A stretch of DNA of 64,000 bases, taken from positions 618,292-682,291 of the forward strand of contig NZ_BMER01000002.1 in the NCBI RefSeq assembly GCF_014636865.1, read 5' to 3'. Shown in pieces: positions 42,979 to 51,442 of this stretch. The notes beneath the pieces were generated by a model. It was not told where the DNA came from and ran no database searches. It saw only the letters and a list, made by a program, of their open reading frames with translations. Every line of letters starts with the position of its first letter. Position 1 is the first letter of the stretch. The DNA is from Parapedobacter pyrenivorans. GTDB taxonomy: Bacteria > Bacteroidota > Bacteroidia > Sphingobacteriales > Sphingobacteriaceae. The translations under genes and the position numbers were made by a program.

Positions 42979-45828
42979 TTACTCATGAATCACGATTTCA
43001 TACGTTCCCGATCCAAGTGCTATTTTAAAACCGTTCCCCTCATGCTTAATATCTTTAACCAGTTTACTTTCCGTGATTACCTTTCCATTAAGATAAACAC
43101 GGTCTAACGACGGCGATTCCAAATAAAAATAGGCCGTCGTATTGACCGGTATTCCAAGGGAATGGGTTTTTCTCGCGCCCGAGTAATCCCATGCAGACTT
43201 GATCATCCCGGCGATGGAATGGTAGGCGCCACTCGCCTTCTTTAGCTGGATATCCGGAGATGGGATTTCAGGCCTGATGAAAAAGGTACGGAAGCCACTT
43301 TCGATCGGCTTTATACCGACCATATTCTCGAACATCCATTCATTGACTGCTCCGAATGCGTAGTGGCTAAACGAATTCATCGAAGCATTATGAACGAAAC
43401 CTTCACCTTTGATATAGCTATCCCACCTTTCCCAAATTGAAGTGGCACCGTTTACAACCTCATAACCCAATGAAGGATACTCCGTACTCAATAGGAGCTT
43501 ATAAGCTTTGTCGGTAGACCCGGTCATGGATAACGCAGGCAGTAAAGGTTTGAATCCCAAGAAGCCCGTTGTTAACTTATCATCATGTTGCTCAACGAGC
43601 TCACGGAGAAAACGCCCTGCAAGTCGAAAGTCTGGTTCATCGAGAAGATGCATATAGATGGCATTGGCATAAGACGTCTGGGTGTGGCCCGCAAATCCAT
43701 TCTGCCCCTCTACGTACCCTTCACCGTTGCCATAACTGGCCGCGTCTATCTTAAATGCTCCGTCCTGCATGTAATGGTTCATGATTGCATCTTTGATTGA
43801 CGAGGACAGTTCGCTATAGGTCAACGCGAAGTCCGCTTCTCCTATGGCGGCACACATTTCTTCCATCAATCGCGCACAGTGGAAGTAATACATCGCTGCT
43901 AGCAAATCTGGGCTTGTTTTCTTTCCAACGGATAGCCAATCACCAAATCCCCCCTTCGGGCTTATTTCCTCAAAGCTTCCCTCTCGTATCACGCCGTCGC
44001 TGTCTGCCTTGGATTTAAGGAAATCCATGAATTTTACCATATAAGGCAATGACTTTTCCACGATACGGGTATCATTGTAGGCACGGAAAATTTCATAGGT
44101 ACAGATGATGCCTGCTTCCGACCACCCCGGCGAATACGTATCGGAGGCTCTTATCGCCGCTTTTCCATTGCCATCGACGGGCATCGGGGCGTAAACGGGA
44201 AAAGCACCATTAGGCCATTGCGAGTCATTCAAATCCTGAATCCATTTCGTATGGAAAGCGGCAATATCGTTATTATAGGTTGCCGAGCGGATATAAACCT
44301 GCGCATCCGCAGTCCAGCCCAATCGCTCGTCGCGTTGCGGGCAATCTGTTGGAACATCGAGGTAATTAGCCCGTTGCGTCCAAACAATATTACTGTATAT
44401 CTGGTTCAATACGCTGTTATCCGTCTCGAGGTGACCTGCGGTTTCGAGATCCGAGCTCATGGCCAATCCCACCAAAAAATCCGCTTTTGGCATCTCCGTT
44501 AACCCGGAAACCTCAACAAACTGAAATCCATGAAACGTGAAACTTGGGCTCCATTCTTCACCACGGGGATCTCCCTTAAGCACATAGGTATCTGTCGCCC
44601 GTGCGGTCCGCAGGTTTTCGGTAACCAACGTTCCGTTGGGATGCAACATCTCACCATACCTGAAAACCAAGGAATCGTTTGGCTTTCCTTTGATCTTCAG
44701 CCGAATGATGCCTGCAAAGTTTTGGCCGAAATCAATAATGTATTTACCATTATCCAATCGCTTGATGGTTTTTATCGGCAGCTCGTTGACAACCCGTACA
44801 GGCTGACTGGGGTACAGCTGGAGTTTACGACCTTCTTTTTCCCCAAACACTTGTACCGAAAGCCAACCGTCATCGTTGAAATTCACGTTATTCCAGCCCA
44901 GCCTTTCTTTTGTGGCATCATGGCGCTCGCCCTGCAAGAGATCGGATTCCGTGATTGCGCCCGTCGACGCCTTCCAATCAGCGCCGGTGGATATCACTTG
45001 CCTACTTCCGTCCTCAAATGTGAGTTCGACCTGGGCCTTCAGCAACGGGATATCTCCATAATATCCCCTTACCTTCTCAGTGCCCACCAACAGGGCATAT
45101 CCCAAATACCCTGAATACCAACCGTCAGACAATACGGCTCCAAACACGTTTGTACCATTTTGCAGATAGGAAGTCACGTCATAGGCATTATAATAAACAC
45201 GCTTGTCGTAGTCCGTCCATCCCGATGCAAAGTAATCCCGGCCTATTTTATTCCCGTTAATGTAAAATTCATGTAATCCGAGTGAACTGATGTATAGTCT
45301 GGCTGTTCGAACCTTTTTGGTTATTTCGGCCTCGTTCCGGAGGTAGGGCGATGGCGGCAAATGGTATTTTCCCAACTTCGCATGGTCATTCAAATCGTAA
45401 CCAATCCAAGTCGCTTTCCAATCGGTATCCGCCAACAGCCCCATCTCCCAAAAATTGGCCTCACTCCACTTGCCTGCTTTGTCATCAGCGTCCCACACCC
45501 GTACTTTCCACCAAACCTGCTGGCGTGACTTAAGTTCCTTACCGACATAAGCGATCTGATTCGTCTGAGAAGAGATCACTTTTCCGGTATCCCAGATATC
45601 GCCTTCATCCCTATTCAGTTCTTCCAACGACGAAGCAACAATGACCTGGTAAGCGGATTGATATTGGTTGTATTTTTTGGAAACAAGCTCCCAACTTAAC
45701 CGCGGCGACTTCTCATCGAGAAAAGGGTTATTCTTATATTCTGCACGCAGATTCACCGGCGTGATATCAACTGCTAGCGTAAATAGGCTGACATGCAATA
45801 AACAACTACAAATGAGGTATCTTATCAT
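42979..45828 (-). CDS. GH78 alpha-L-rhamnosidase-like protein
   Basis: 949 residues with a signal peptide ending about residue 18. Domain order matches bacterial GH78: N-terminal Fn3/beta-sandwich (ITPVNLRAEYKNNPFLDEKS, LSWELVSK, QVWWKVRVWDAD), carbohydrate-binding jelly roll with ATWIGYDLND and GLHEFYINGNKIG, then the (alpha/alpha)6 catalytic barrel with DCPQRDERLGWTADAQVYIR (acid/base region) and GATSIWERWDSYI (second carboxylate), and a C-terminal beta domain. It hydrolyses terminal alpha-L-rhamnosides. It lies between the two glycan loci; its direction and gap (about 215 bp to the ALDH start, 99 bp from the DUF4832 gene) leave open which it belongs to. Confidence 0.92.
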   Translation of the reverse strand: MIRYLICSCLLHVSLFTLAVDITPVNLRAEYKNNPFLDEKSPRLSWELVSKKYNQYQSAYQVIVASSLEELNRDEGDIWDTGKVISSQTNQIAYVGKELKSRQQVWWKVRVWDADDKAGKWSEANFWEMGLLADTDWKATWIGYDLNDHAKLGKYHLPPSPYLRNEAEITKKVRTARLYISSLGLHEFYINGNKIGRDYFASGWTDYDKRVYYNAYDVTSYLQNGTNVFGAVLSDGWYSGYLGYALLVGTEKVRGYYGDIPLLKAQVELTFEDGSRQVISTGADWKASTGAITESDLLQGERHDATKERLGWNNVNFNDDGWLSVQVFGEKEGRKLQLYPSQPVRVVNELPIKTIKRLDNGKYIIDFGQNFAGIIRLKIKGKPNDSLVFRYGEMLHPNGTLVTENLRTARATDTYVLKGDPRGEEWSPSFTFHGFQFVEVSGLTEMPKADFLVGLAMSSDLETAGHLETDNSVLNQIYSNIVWTQRANYLDVPTDCPQRDERLGWTADAQVYIRSATYNNDIAAFHTKWIQDLNDSQWPNGAFPVYAPMPVDGNGKAAIRASDTYSPGWSEAGIICTYEIFRAYNDTRIVEKSLPYMVKFMDFLKSKADSDGVIREGSFEEISPKGGFGDWLSVGKKTSPDLLAAMYYFHCARLMEEMCAAIGEADFALTYSELSSSIKDAIMNHYMQDGAFKIDAASYGNGEGYVEGQNGFAGHTQTSYANAIYMHLLDEPDFRLAGRFLRELVEQHDDKLTTGFLGFKPLLPALSMTGSTDKAYKLLLSTEYPSLGYEVVNGATSIWERWDSYIKGEGFVHNASMNSFSHYAFGAVNEWMFENMVGIKPIESGFRTFFIRPEIPSPDIQLKKASGAYHSIAGMIKSAWDYSGARKTHSLGIPVNTTAYFYLESPSLDRVYLNGKVITESKLVKDIKHEGNGFKIALGSGTYEIVIHE

Positions 45829-45927
45829 GTTTATAAAATTAGGAAACTACTGGTATTTAGCAAATTGACAACATGTTTTCATAATTCGGTTTTTGCCGTT
45901 TACCGCTAACTAAAGATAACATTTTTA

Positions 45928-47469
45928 TTAAGTTAATTCATAATCCTGTAAGACAATAGTGCCTATCTTATAGCGTCTTTTCCCGTCATTATCGGGGTAT
46001 GGAAGCTCATAGATCGGGGTGCCATCCTGCTCCCCCACAGAAACGTATAGAACGTATGTACCCGGCAAACAAGCACGGGAGAAAACCCCTTTCCGGTCGT
46101 GATGCGCGGGCGCGATCACGAAAGTTGACGCTAACGCGTGCTCCGCTTTTTTGTCGGGCGAGGAGACTGGAAGGCTTTTCAAGTTAAACGAGGTATCGGT
46201 CAGAACGGACACAATCCCACCTTGCTCATCCTTGAGCGTGAAACAGGGGTAGCCGCCGCCATAGCAGGGGGCAACCCCTGCGTTCGCCCATTTACTCTGG
46301 ATGATAAACGGGGCCCCCTTCCTGATTACGGATGGCCAGGTAATTTCCGGCGCCTGCAGTCGGTACCCGATGCGCCGGTTTATCCGGGCGATTAGCTCCT
46401 TGTTTTTCTCGTAGAATATATCCGGCCACCAATGGATGGAAAGGAATGACGCGTGATATTCCTCCACGGCACGTAGAAGGAGCTCATCGTCCCACGCTCC
46501 CCGATCGACTGAACCGCCGAAGTGTTCATGTTCCAGTACTACGGGAAGTGTAGGCCAGAATAGCTCGGCCATCTCGCTGTGGTACCAATTGTTGGGTTCC
46601 GGCTGCACGAGGATACTGTCATCATGGATAGAGACGCCGCGAGAAAAAGCGTAGTCGGTAATCGGAAACCGCTCGCCGCTGAGATTGTGCCCCACGTAGT
46701 CGTCAGAAATACAAAGAAGCGTGTTTTTAAAGTGACGTCGATAGAGATCAATCATCTGCTTCTGCGTTTCAAAGCCCCATGAATGGCCGTGTTTCGGCGT
46801 GGTGAGTACGGTATGCCCTTCTCCCCACATGCCGTAATGGCCGACAAATACATACGCGATATGGGGATTGTTGTCGTACCTTTCCGCAAGTATTCGGACA
46901 AACTTCTCCACCTTTTCAAGGAAAATCGGGTCGTCGTAATTCGGCTCAAGAAAGCCGTCAACTTCGTAATGCTCAGCGCCCGCGTCGAAAACCCAGCGGG
47001 GCGTCCCCGATTCCATCCAGTTCTCGGTAGCCGTGATACAAAGCGCTACCTGCCCTCCATTGTCGATCCACCGTTGGGCAGGCGTATCGAGTATTTCCCA
47101 GACAAAATTGTTCTCTTCCGGCTCAATGAAAGCCCAGGGGAGACGGAGGAATACCGTGTTCATTCCCGGAAAATAACGGACAGCGTCGGAAGCAGCCAGC
47201 TTGGATCCATAATTTTGGTATAGGTTGGAATAGAAATAGGTTACCCAACCCATCCCGGGATTGATTAATGCCTCCCCGTTATCTATCGGTTTCACACGAT
47301 GAATCGCTATGGGACGGGAATCAATTGCAGGAGCGAACGGAAGTTTATCGGTCGTTTGTGCCTGGCCAATTTCCGGGCGCATACCCCATAGGTCGGCGTG
47401 AAGCCCTGTAGCCAACCCTGCTGTCGCAAAACCAGCTGTCTTAAAAAATTTCCTTCGGTCGGTATTCAT
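45928..47469 (-). CDS. Tat-exported DUF4832 protein with TIM-barrel glycosidase-like N-terminal domain
   Basis: 513 residues. The N-terminus MNTDRRKFFKTAGFATAGL is a twin-arginine export signal. Residues about 60-370 look like a beta-galactosidase/GH42-type TIM barrel (INPGMGWVTYFYSNLYQ, LRLPWAFIEPEENNFVWEIL with an acidic EPEE, YVFVGHYGMWGEGH, VLEHEHFGGS). The C-terminal part (about 380-500) is a beta-sandwich of the DUF4832 type. Tat export usually implies cytoplasmic folding or a cofactor. It is the last gene of the minus-strand operon that begins with two SusC/SusD pairs. Probable glycoside hydrolase; substrate unknown. Confidence 0.7.
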   Translation of the reverse strand: MNTDRRKFFKTAGFATAGLATGLHADLWGMRPEIGQAQTTDKLPFAPAIDSRPIAIHRVKPIDNGEALINPGMGWVTYFYSNLYQNYGSKLAASDAVRYFPGMNTVFLRLPWAFIEPEENNFVWEILDTPAQRWIDNGGQVALCITATENWMESGTPRWVFDAGAEHYEVDGFLEPNYDDPIFLEKVEKFVRILAERYDNNPHIAYVFVGHYGMWGEGHTVLTTPKHGHSWGFETQKQMIDLYRRHFKNTLLCISDDYVGHNLSGERFPITDYAFSRGVSIHDDSILVQPEPNNWYHSEMAELFWPTLPVVLEHEHFGGSVDRGAWDDELLLRAVEEYHASFLSIHWWPDIFYEKNKELIARINRRIGYRLQAPEITWPSVIRKGAPFIIQSKWANAGVAPCYGGGYPCFTLKDEQGGIVSVLTDTSFNLKSLPVSSPDKKAEHALASTFVIAPAHHDRKGVFSRACLPGTYVLYVSVGEQDGTPIYELPYPDNDGKRRYKIGTIVLQDYELT

Positions 47470-47472
47470 GTT

Positions 47473-47742
47473 TTATATATTGATTGCTAATACACTACAA
47501 AAATTACCCTGAATAGTAGTCGCCCTCCCGAAAATCATATCAACAGTTGGATGACGCCAGTACCCGTTTAGCGGGTCAGCAAATGTTTCGGAAGCAAGTA
47601 CGGACTCGAACTCGTCCATGTAATTTTTGATGTAGTGCCATGGATCCTCTCGCAGATCGTCTTCCGGGTCAGGATTCTTGGACGAATAGCCATGATCCCT
47701 TGATGCCGAGACAAAGTATTTCGGTTTCCGATCATTGATCAT
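47473..47742 (-). CDS. Small hypothetical protein, possibly a gene remnant
   Basis: 89 residues with a composition typical of real protein (YFVSASRDHGYSSKNPDPED, REDPWHYIKNYMDEFESV, DPLNGYWRHPTVDMIFG), no signal peptide. It begins 6 bp after a long hairpin and ends 3 bp before the DUF4832 gene. I do not recognise a family. It could be a small functional gene or the surviving piece of a larger hydrolase or phosphodiesterase gene deleted at this point. Confidence 0.4.
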   Translation of the reverse strand: MINDRKPKYFVSASRDHGYSSKNPDPEDDLREDPWHYIKNYMDEFESVLASETFADPLNGYWRHPTVDMIFGRATTIQGNFCSVLAINI

Positions 47743-47747
47743 ACAAA

Positions 47748-47792
47748 GTTGACAAGGAAGGGTTTCGAGAAATGAAACCCTTCCTTGTCAAC
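47748..47792 (-). terminator. Strong 19-bp hairpin after the DUF1735/discoidin gene
   Basis: Perfect inverted repeat GTTGACAAGGAAGGGTTTC / GAAACCCTTCCTTGTCAAC with a 7-nt loop, starting 2 bp past the stop codon at 47795. It resembles a factor-independent terminator, though the following minus-strand U tract is short (TTTG). Confidence 0.75.
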
Positions 47793-47794
47793 GA

Positions 47795-49183
47795 TTAATA
47801 AGTTGTGATTTCGCCGAAGTACGTCCAAGCACCATTTCCCCAGTTAGATACGACTTCCACTTTCAAGTATCGGCCCGCTTGCGGATTAGTCGTCTTGTAA
47901 TCCAGTTCTTTCGAGTAATCATTCGACATTTCCGTAAGGTCGAGGACCGGCGTCCAATTTACATTGTCTTCGCTGACGGAAAAGACCACCTGCTTGGGTT
48001 CCATCCCGTGGTCGTCCTGTCGGTTCCATATCAGGAACCCCTTGATGGCCGGCCTCACCTTCTTCATATCAACGACAAACCATTGCGGCATTCCGTTCTT
48101 ACTGCCATCAAAAGGTTCACTGTGCCAGGTGGTGCTTTTGTCGCCGTCAAAGATTTTACTTACCCCCCAATCCGCGTTCCATTCCGATTTATAGTCAATC
48201 ACTTCCCAGGTACTCTTTTCCCAGTCATACTCGCCGGTTGGTTTCGTCCCGGCCCACGTAGATACGTCTGCCACGTAAGTATAGGGCGCATCGGCCCAGT
48301 TCGACAGTACGTTTACCTTAAAGTATTTGGCGACGACCTTTTGTGGCAATTCCAATACCTGCATGGTGCGTGAGGCTGGTAATTCCGGCACATCCAGCAC
48401 TTCCGTCCAGTTAGTTCCGTCCATACTGGTTTCGAATTTTACGTGCTTCGGAAGGGCGTGTTGATCGGGATCTTGTCGGTTGATCCACGAGAATCCTTCA
48501 ATGAGTTTGTATCCGTTCATGTTGATCGCGAACCACTGGGGCATTCCGGACAACGCACTATGCCAGAAGGAGCTCCGGTTTCCATCGTACACGCTTTCAA
48601 CCTCGAATCCTTCCTGCCATACGGATGAGGAACCATGCACCGCCCATAAATTTTCGAATGGCAGAAGCTCTACATCCCCTTTAATTACGATATAGGTGGT
48701 TTTTAACACTTCGTTGACGGGAATTTTATCTCCCGTAGCGGATTGAATGGTAACCGGAAGGAGGTAATCATGTGCAAAATTGACCAATGAGGGTTCAATG
48801 ATTACCGTTGCGACATCGGATATCCTGTTACCGTCCGGAATGGCGATTGAACTTTTGTCGAGCGACCAAGATCCGTCCGGTAATGGCGAATAGCTGGTAT
48901 TGTTCTCCGTGTTATATCGATCTACCAACGTGTTGTCTACTGTAAGATTCACGGTGATTTCACCCTGGTTGTAATTGGTAGTGCCGCCGTAAGACACCGA
49001 CAGCGGATAGGTAAACGGATCGTCAAGACTGATGGTCTGCTCTATCGGACCGTCAGCTGCTCCCGACAGGGATAGGAACATAAACTGTTCCAGTTCGATT
49101 GATTCTGCGTAAGGTTCACTACAGGAATTAAGAATAAGAATCCCGCACAGTATGCTGAATGCTAATTTTACAATATATTTCAT
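47795..49183 (-). CDS. Surface glycan-binding-type lipoprotein: DUF1735 plus two discoidin (F5/8 type C) domains
   Basis: 462 residues; lipobox LNSC with Cys21. A DUF1735 (BT_3987-like) beta-sandwich spans about 30-165 (TISLDDPFTYPLSVSYGG, LVDRYNTENNTSYSPLPDGS). Two F5/8 type C domains follow, about 175-310 and 318-462, each with the PQWFAINMNG / PQWFVVDMKK core and W-rich binding loops (SFWHSALSG and TTWHSEPFDG). Proteins of this layout are PUL-encoded glycan-binding lipoproteins acting beside SusC/SusD. It follows the second SusD by 23 bp. A strong hairpin ends the unit. Confidence 0.88.
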   Translation of the reverse strand: MKYIVKLAFSILCGILILNSCSEPYAESIELEQFMFLSLSGAADGPIEQTISLDDPFTYPLSVSYGGTTNYNQGEITVNLTVDNTLVDRYNTENNTSYSPLPDGSWSLDKSSIAIPDGNRISDVATVIIEPSLVNFAHDYLLPVTIQSATGDKIPVNEVLKTTYIVIKGDVELLPFENLWAVHGSSSVWQEGFEVESVYDGNRSSFWHSALSGMPQWFAINMNGYKLIEGFSWINRQDPDQHALPKHVKFETSMDGTNWTEVLDVPELPASRTMQVLELPQKVVAKYFKVNVLSNWADAPYTYVADVSTWAGTKPTGEYDWEKSTWEVIDYKSEWNADWGVSKIFDGDKSTTWHSEPFDGSKNGMPQWFVVDMKKVRPAIKGFLIWNRQDDHGMEPKQVVFSVSEDNVNWTPVLDLTEMSNDYSKELDYKTTNPQAGRYLKVEVVSNWGNGAWTYFGEITTY

Positions 49184-49206
49184 ACACTCATTTCCGTTTG
49201 ATGTGA

Positions 49207-51429
49207 TTAATTCCAGCCTGGATTTTGCCAGTCCGTACCAGTATGGCTTTGCATTTTATTGATTTCTCCCTGCGGGATGGGGTAGAGATAGAATTTATCC
49301 TTGAAAGATTCCCGCTCGAACCCGATCCGTTCGTAGGTAAAGGAGTCGCCACCCACATTGGTAATTCTCATTCCGGTGACATACCGTTCGACGTCCGCCA
49401 TAATTTTCCATCGGCGCACATCAAAATAACGATGGCCTTCGTAGGCGAGTTCAACACGGCGTTCGTTGCGGTAGCGTTTCTCGAATTCATCTTTCGATAA
49501 CCCGGCGGGGAGGTCGGGCATATTTACCCTCCGGCGGATGGCATTGACCGCGTCGCGTGCGCTCATGGACATCCCATTGCCAATGTTGATGGCGGCATCC
49601 GGGTTACCGGTCGATTGATAGGCAGCTTCTGCGAAGTTAAGATACATTTCGGCAAGGCGGAACATGCGGATTTCACCATCGGCGTCATTGTCACGTCCCG
49701 ACTTCCAGTTGTTGTACTTTCTCAGGTAGTAACCGGTATGGGTGGCGCGCCGGTCGGTCGAGGAAATCGCATCTTTTCCACCGACATAGCTTTGAACGGG
49801 GTCCGCTGAAGTCGCTTCGACCCTCACGTTGATTTCCATATCTTTCACGTAAACGATATTTCCTCCATCTGAACCGACGTCGAACCGCAAGGAGTGGTTC
49901 GCCGCACCCCATGTCCACCAGCTTTCGCTCCTGTAGGGAGTCAAATCCAATTCGAAATCGATCCATTCGTCCGATTTATGAAGGACCACATTTTCGGGGG
50001 TTGATTGTCCTCCGGCAGCACCGGGTGCCTGGAAAAAGAACTGGGCATTGGTAATCTCTACGTTACTTTTGTATTTGAATTTAAGCAATATCGAACCGGA
50101 AGAAGCGTTGATGTCACTGCCCAGGGTTGTGGTTGGCGCATTAGGATCGCCACCGAGGGTTTCGATGCGAAATGCGCCATCTTCTTCCGTGATTGAAATA
50201 TTATTTCCGGAGGTCGTCATTTCAAGCGGATAATGGTCATCCCTTGACGGTTCGGTCGATGCGCCTAAATCCCGTTTTGCACCATTGAAGTAAACGGTTG
50301 CGTAGAAACGGGGATCCCTTCCCGCATAGGGGTTTTCTGGATCATACCCCGATGCCGCGTTGATGATGGGCTGCAGGTGCTGGGGGTCCGAATAGCCTGT
50401 AATCGGAGGCAGTCCGGTAGCCTGCATCTCATAGCTATCCACCAGCTCCTGTGTAGGGCTTGCCCCCGCTGAGTTTTGCCCCGGGGTGGAGGGCATTCCA
50501 TGGCTTCCCCATACATTTACTTTCGGTCCGCCGTAAATGGTCTCCTTATCGCGGGCACGCTGCTCGTCGTGCTGTGTAATAAAATAGAGTTCATAGGAGT
50601 TCTGAGCAATATCCTCGTTAGGAACGTCCGTCCAAAGTTCGTAACCATTAGTCAAAAGATTGGACAACGCGTTGCCCGTAATTTCAGCGGCCCCGCTCCA
50701 TGAATAGGTGCCGTCGGCGAATGAAGGACTGGCAGCGTAAAGTGTCGCTTCAGAACGGATGGCTTGCACCACCGCCCGGTTCATAATCCAGTTTTCTCCC
50801 ACGCGTACAGTCCAAGAGAAACCTAATGATGATTCGGGTGCGCGCATCGCGGCATCGCAATCAGCCAGTATTTGCGTGACAACGGCCGATACCGGTGAAC
50901 GACCATCCTGGCTGAAGTCGTGGTCGATCTCGTAAGCGGCGGTGACCAATGGAACTGCGCCGTAGCGTTTGATTAACTGTAGGTAATAAAGCGCCCTGAG
51001 CGTATGAGCCTGTGCTTTCCAAGAGGAGATCTCATCTTCGAGCGAGGCTAGGTCTTCGGCTGAAACACCTTCGATCCTTTCAAGAAAGATATTGCATTTG
51101 CGGATAGATTGATAAATGTCGCTCCATGGCTGCCCGTCCACGTTGGTGTAATTGGCCGCCGAAAAAGCATCGGCGTACCATAGGGAAGGGAGTGATCCTT
51201 GGAACACCCGTTCCGAACTGTGCGCTTCATCGGTAAGTGCCGAACGGTTGATATCCGGAAAGATGCGGGAATTGTAGCACGCATTCAGGTACCCCCTTAC
51301 TCCGTTCTTGGTTTGGAACAGTTCATCGAGCGAAGAGCGCCCGTCATACTCAAGCTCCAGCAGTTTGTTGCAGGAAGGCGTAAAACCGGCCACCAATGCG
51401 ATTATTGAGAAGATAATATATTTTTTCAT
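49207..51429 (-). CDS. SusD/RagB-family lipoprotein with inserted beta-sandwich domain
   Basis: About 740 residues from the ATG at 51429 (an upstream TTG at 51438 is in frame), against the usual 500-650. Lipobox PSCN (Cys20 from this start). SusD helices occupy about 30-400 and 555-740 (MFRLAEMYLNFAEAAYQ, RRVELAYEGHRYFDVRRWK, NPGWN end). Between them, about residues 402-537 (nt 49819-50226), lies an extra beta-rich module (ISITEEDGAFRIETLGG, ILLKFKYKSNVEITNAQFF, DEWIDFELDLTPYRS, LRFDVGSDGGNIVYVKDMEI) that looks like a carbohydrate-binding jelly roll. It pairs with the SusC at 51443, 14 bp upstream. Confidence 0.9.
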   Translation of the reverse strand: MKKYIIFSIIALVAGFTPSCNKLLELEYDGRSSLDELFQTKNGVRGYLNACYNSRIFPDINRSALTDEAHSSERVFQGSLPSLWYADAFSAANYTNVDGQPWSDIYQSIRKCNIFLERIEGVSAEDLASLEDEISSWKAQAHTLRALYYLQLIKRYGAVPLVTAAYEIDHDFSQDGRSPVSAVVTQILADCDAAMRAPESSLGFSWTVRVGENWIMNRAVVQAIRSEATLYAASPSFADGTYSWSGAAEITGNALSNLLTNGYELWTDVPNEDIAQNSYELYFITQHDEQRARDKETIYGGPKVNVWGSHGMPSTPGQNSAGASPTQELVDSYEMQATGLPPITGYSDPQHLQPIINAASGYDPENPYAGRDPRFYATVYFNGAKRDLGASTEPSRDDHYPLEMTTSGNNISITEEDGAFRIETLGGDPNAPTTTLGSDINASSGSILLKFKYKSNVEITNAQFFFQAPGAAGGQSTPENVVLHKSDEWIDFELDLTPYRSESWWTWGAANHSLRFDVGSDGGNIVYVKDMEINVRVEATSADPVQSYVGGKDAISSTDRRATHTGYYLRKYNNWKSGRDNDADGEIRMFRLAEMYLNFAEAAYQSTGNPDAAINIGNGMSMSARDAVNAIRRRVNMPDLPAGLSKDEFEKRYRNERRVELAYEGHRYFDVRRWKIMADVERYVTGMRITNVGGDSFTYERIGFERESFKDKFYLYPIPQGEINKMQSHTGTDWQNPGWN

Positions 51430-51442
51430 TATCGTCAAATTT

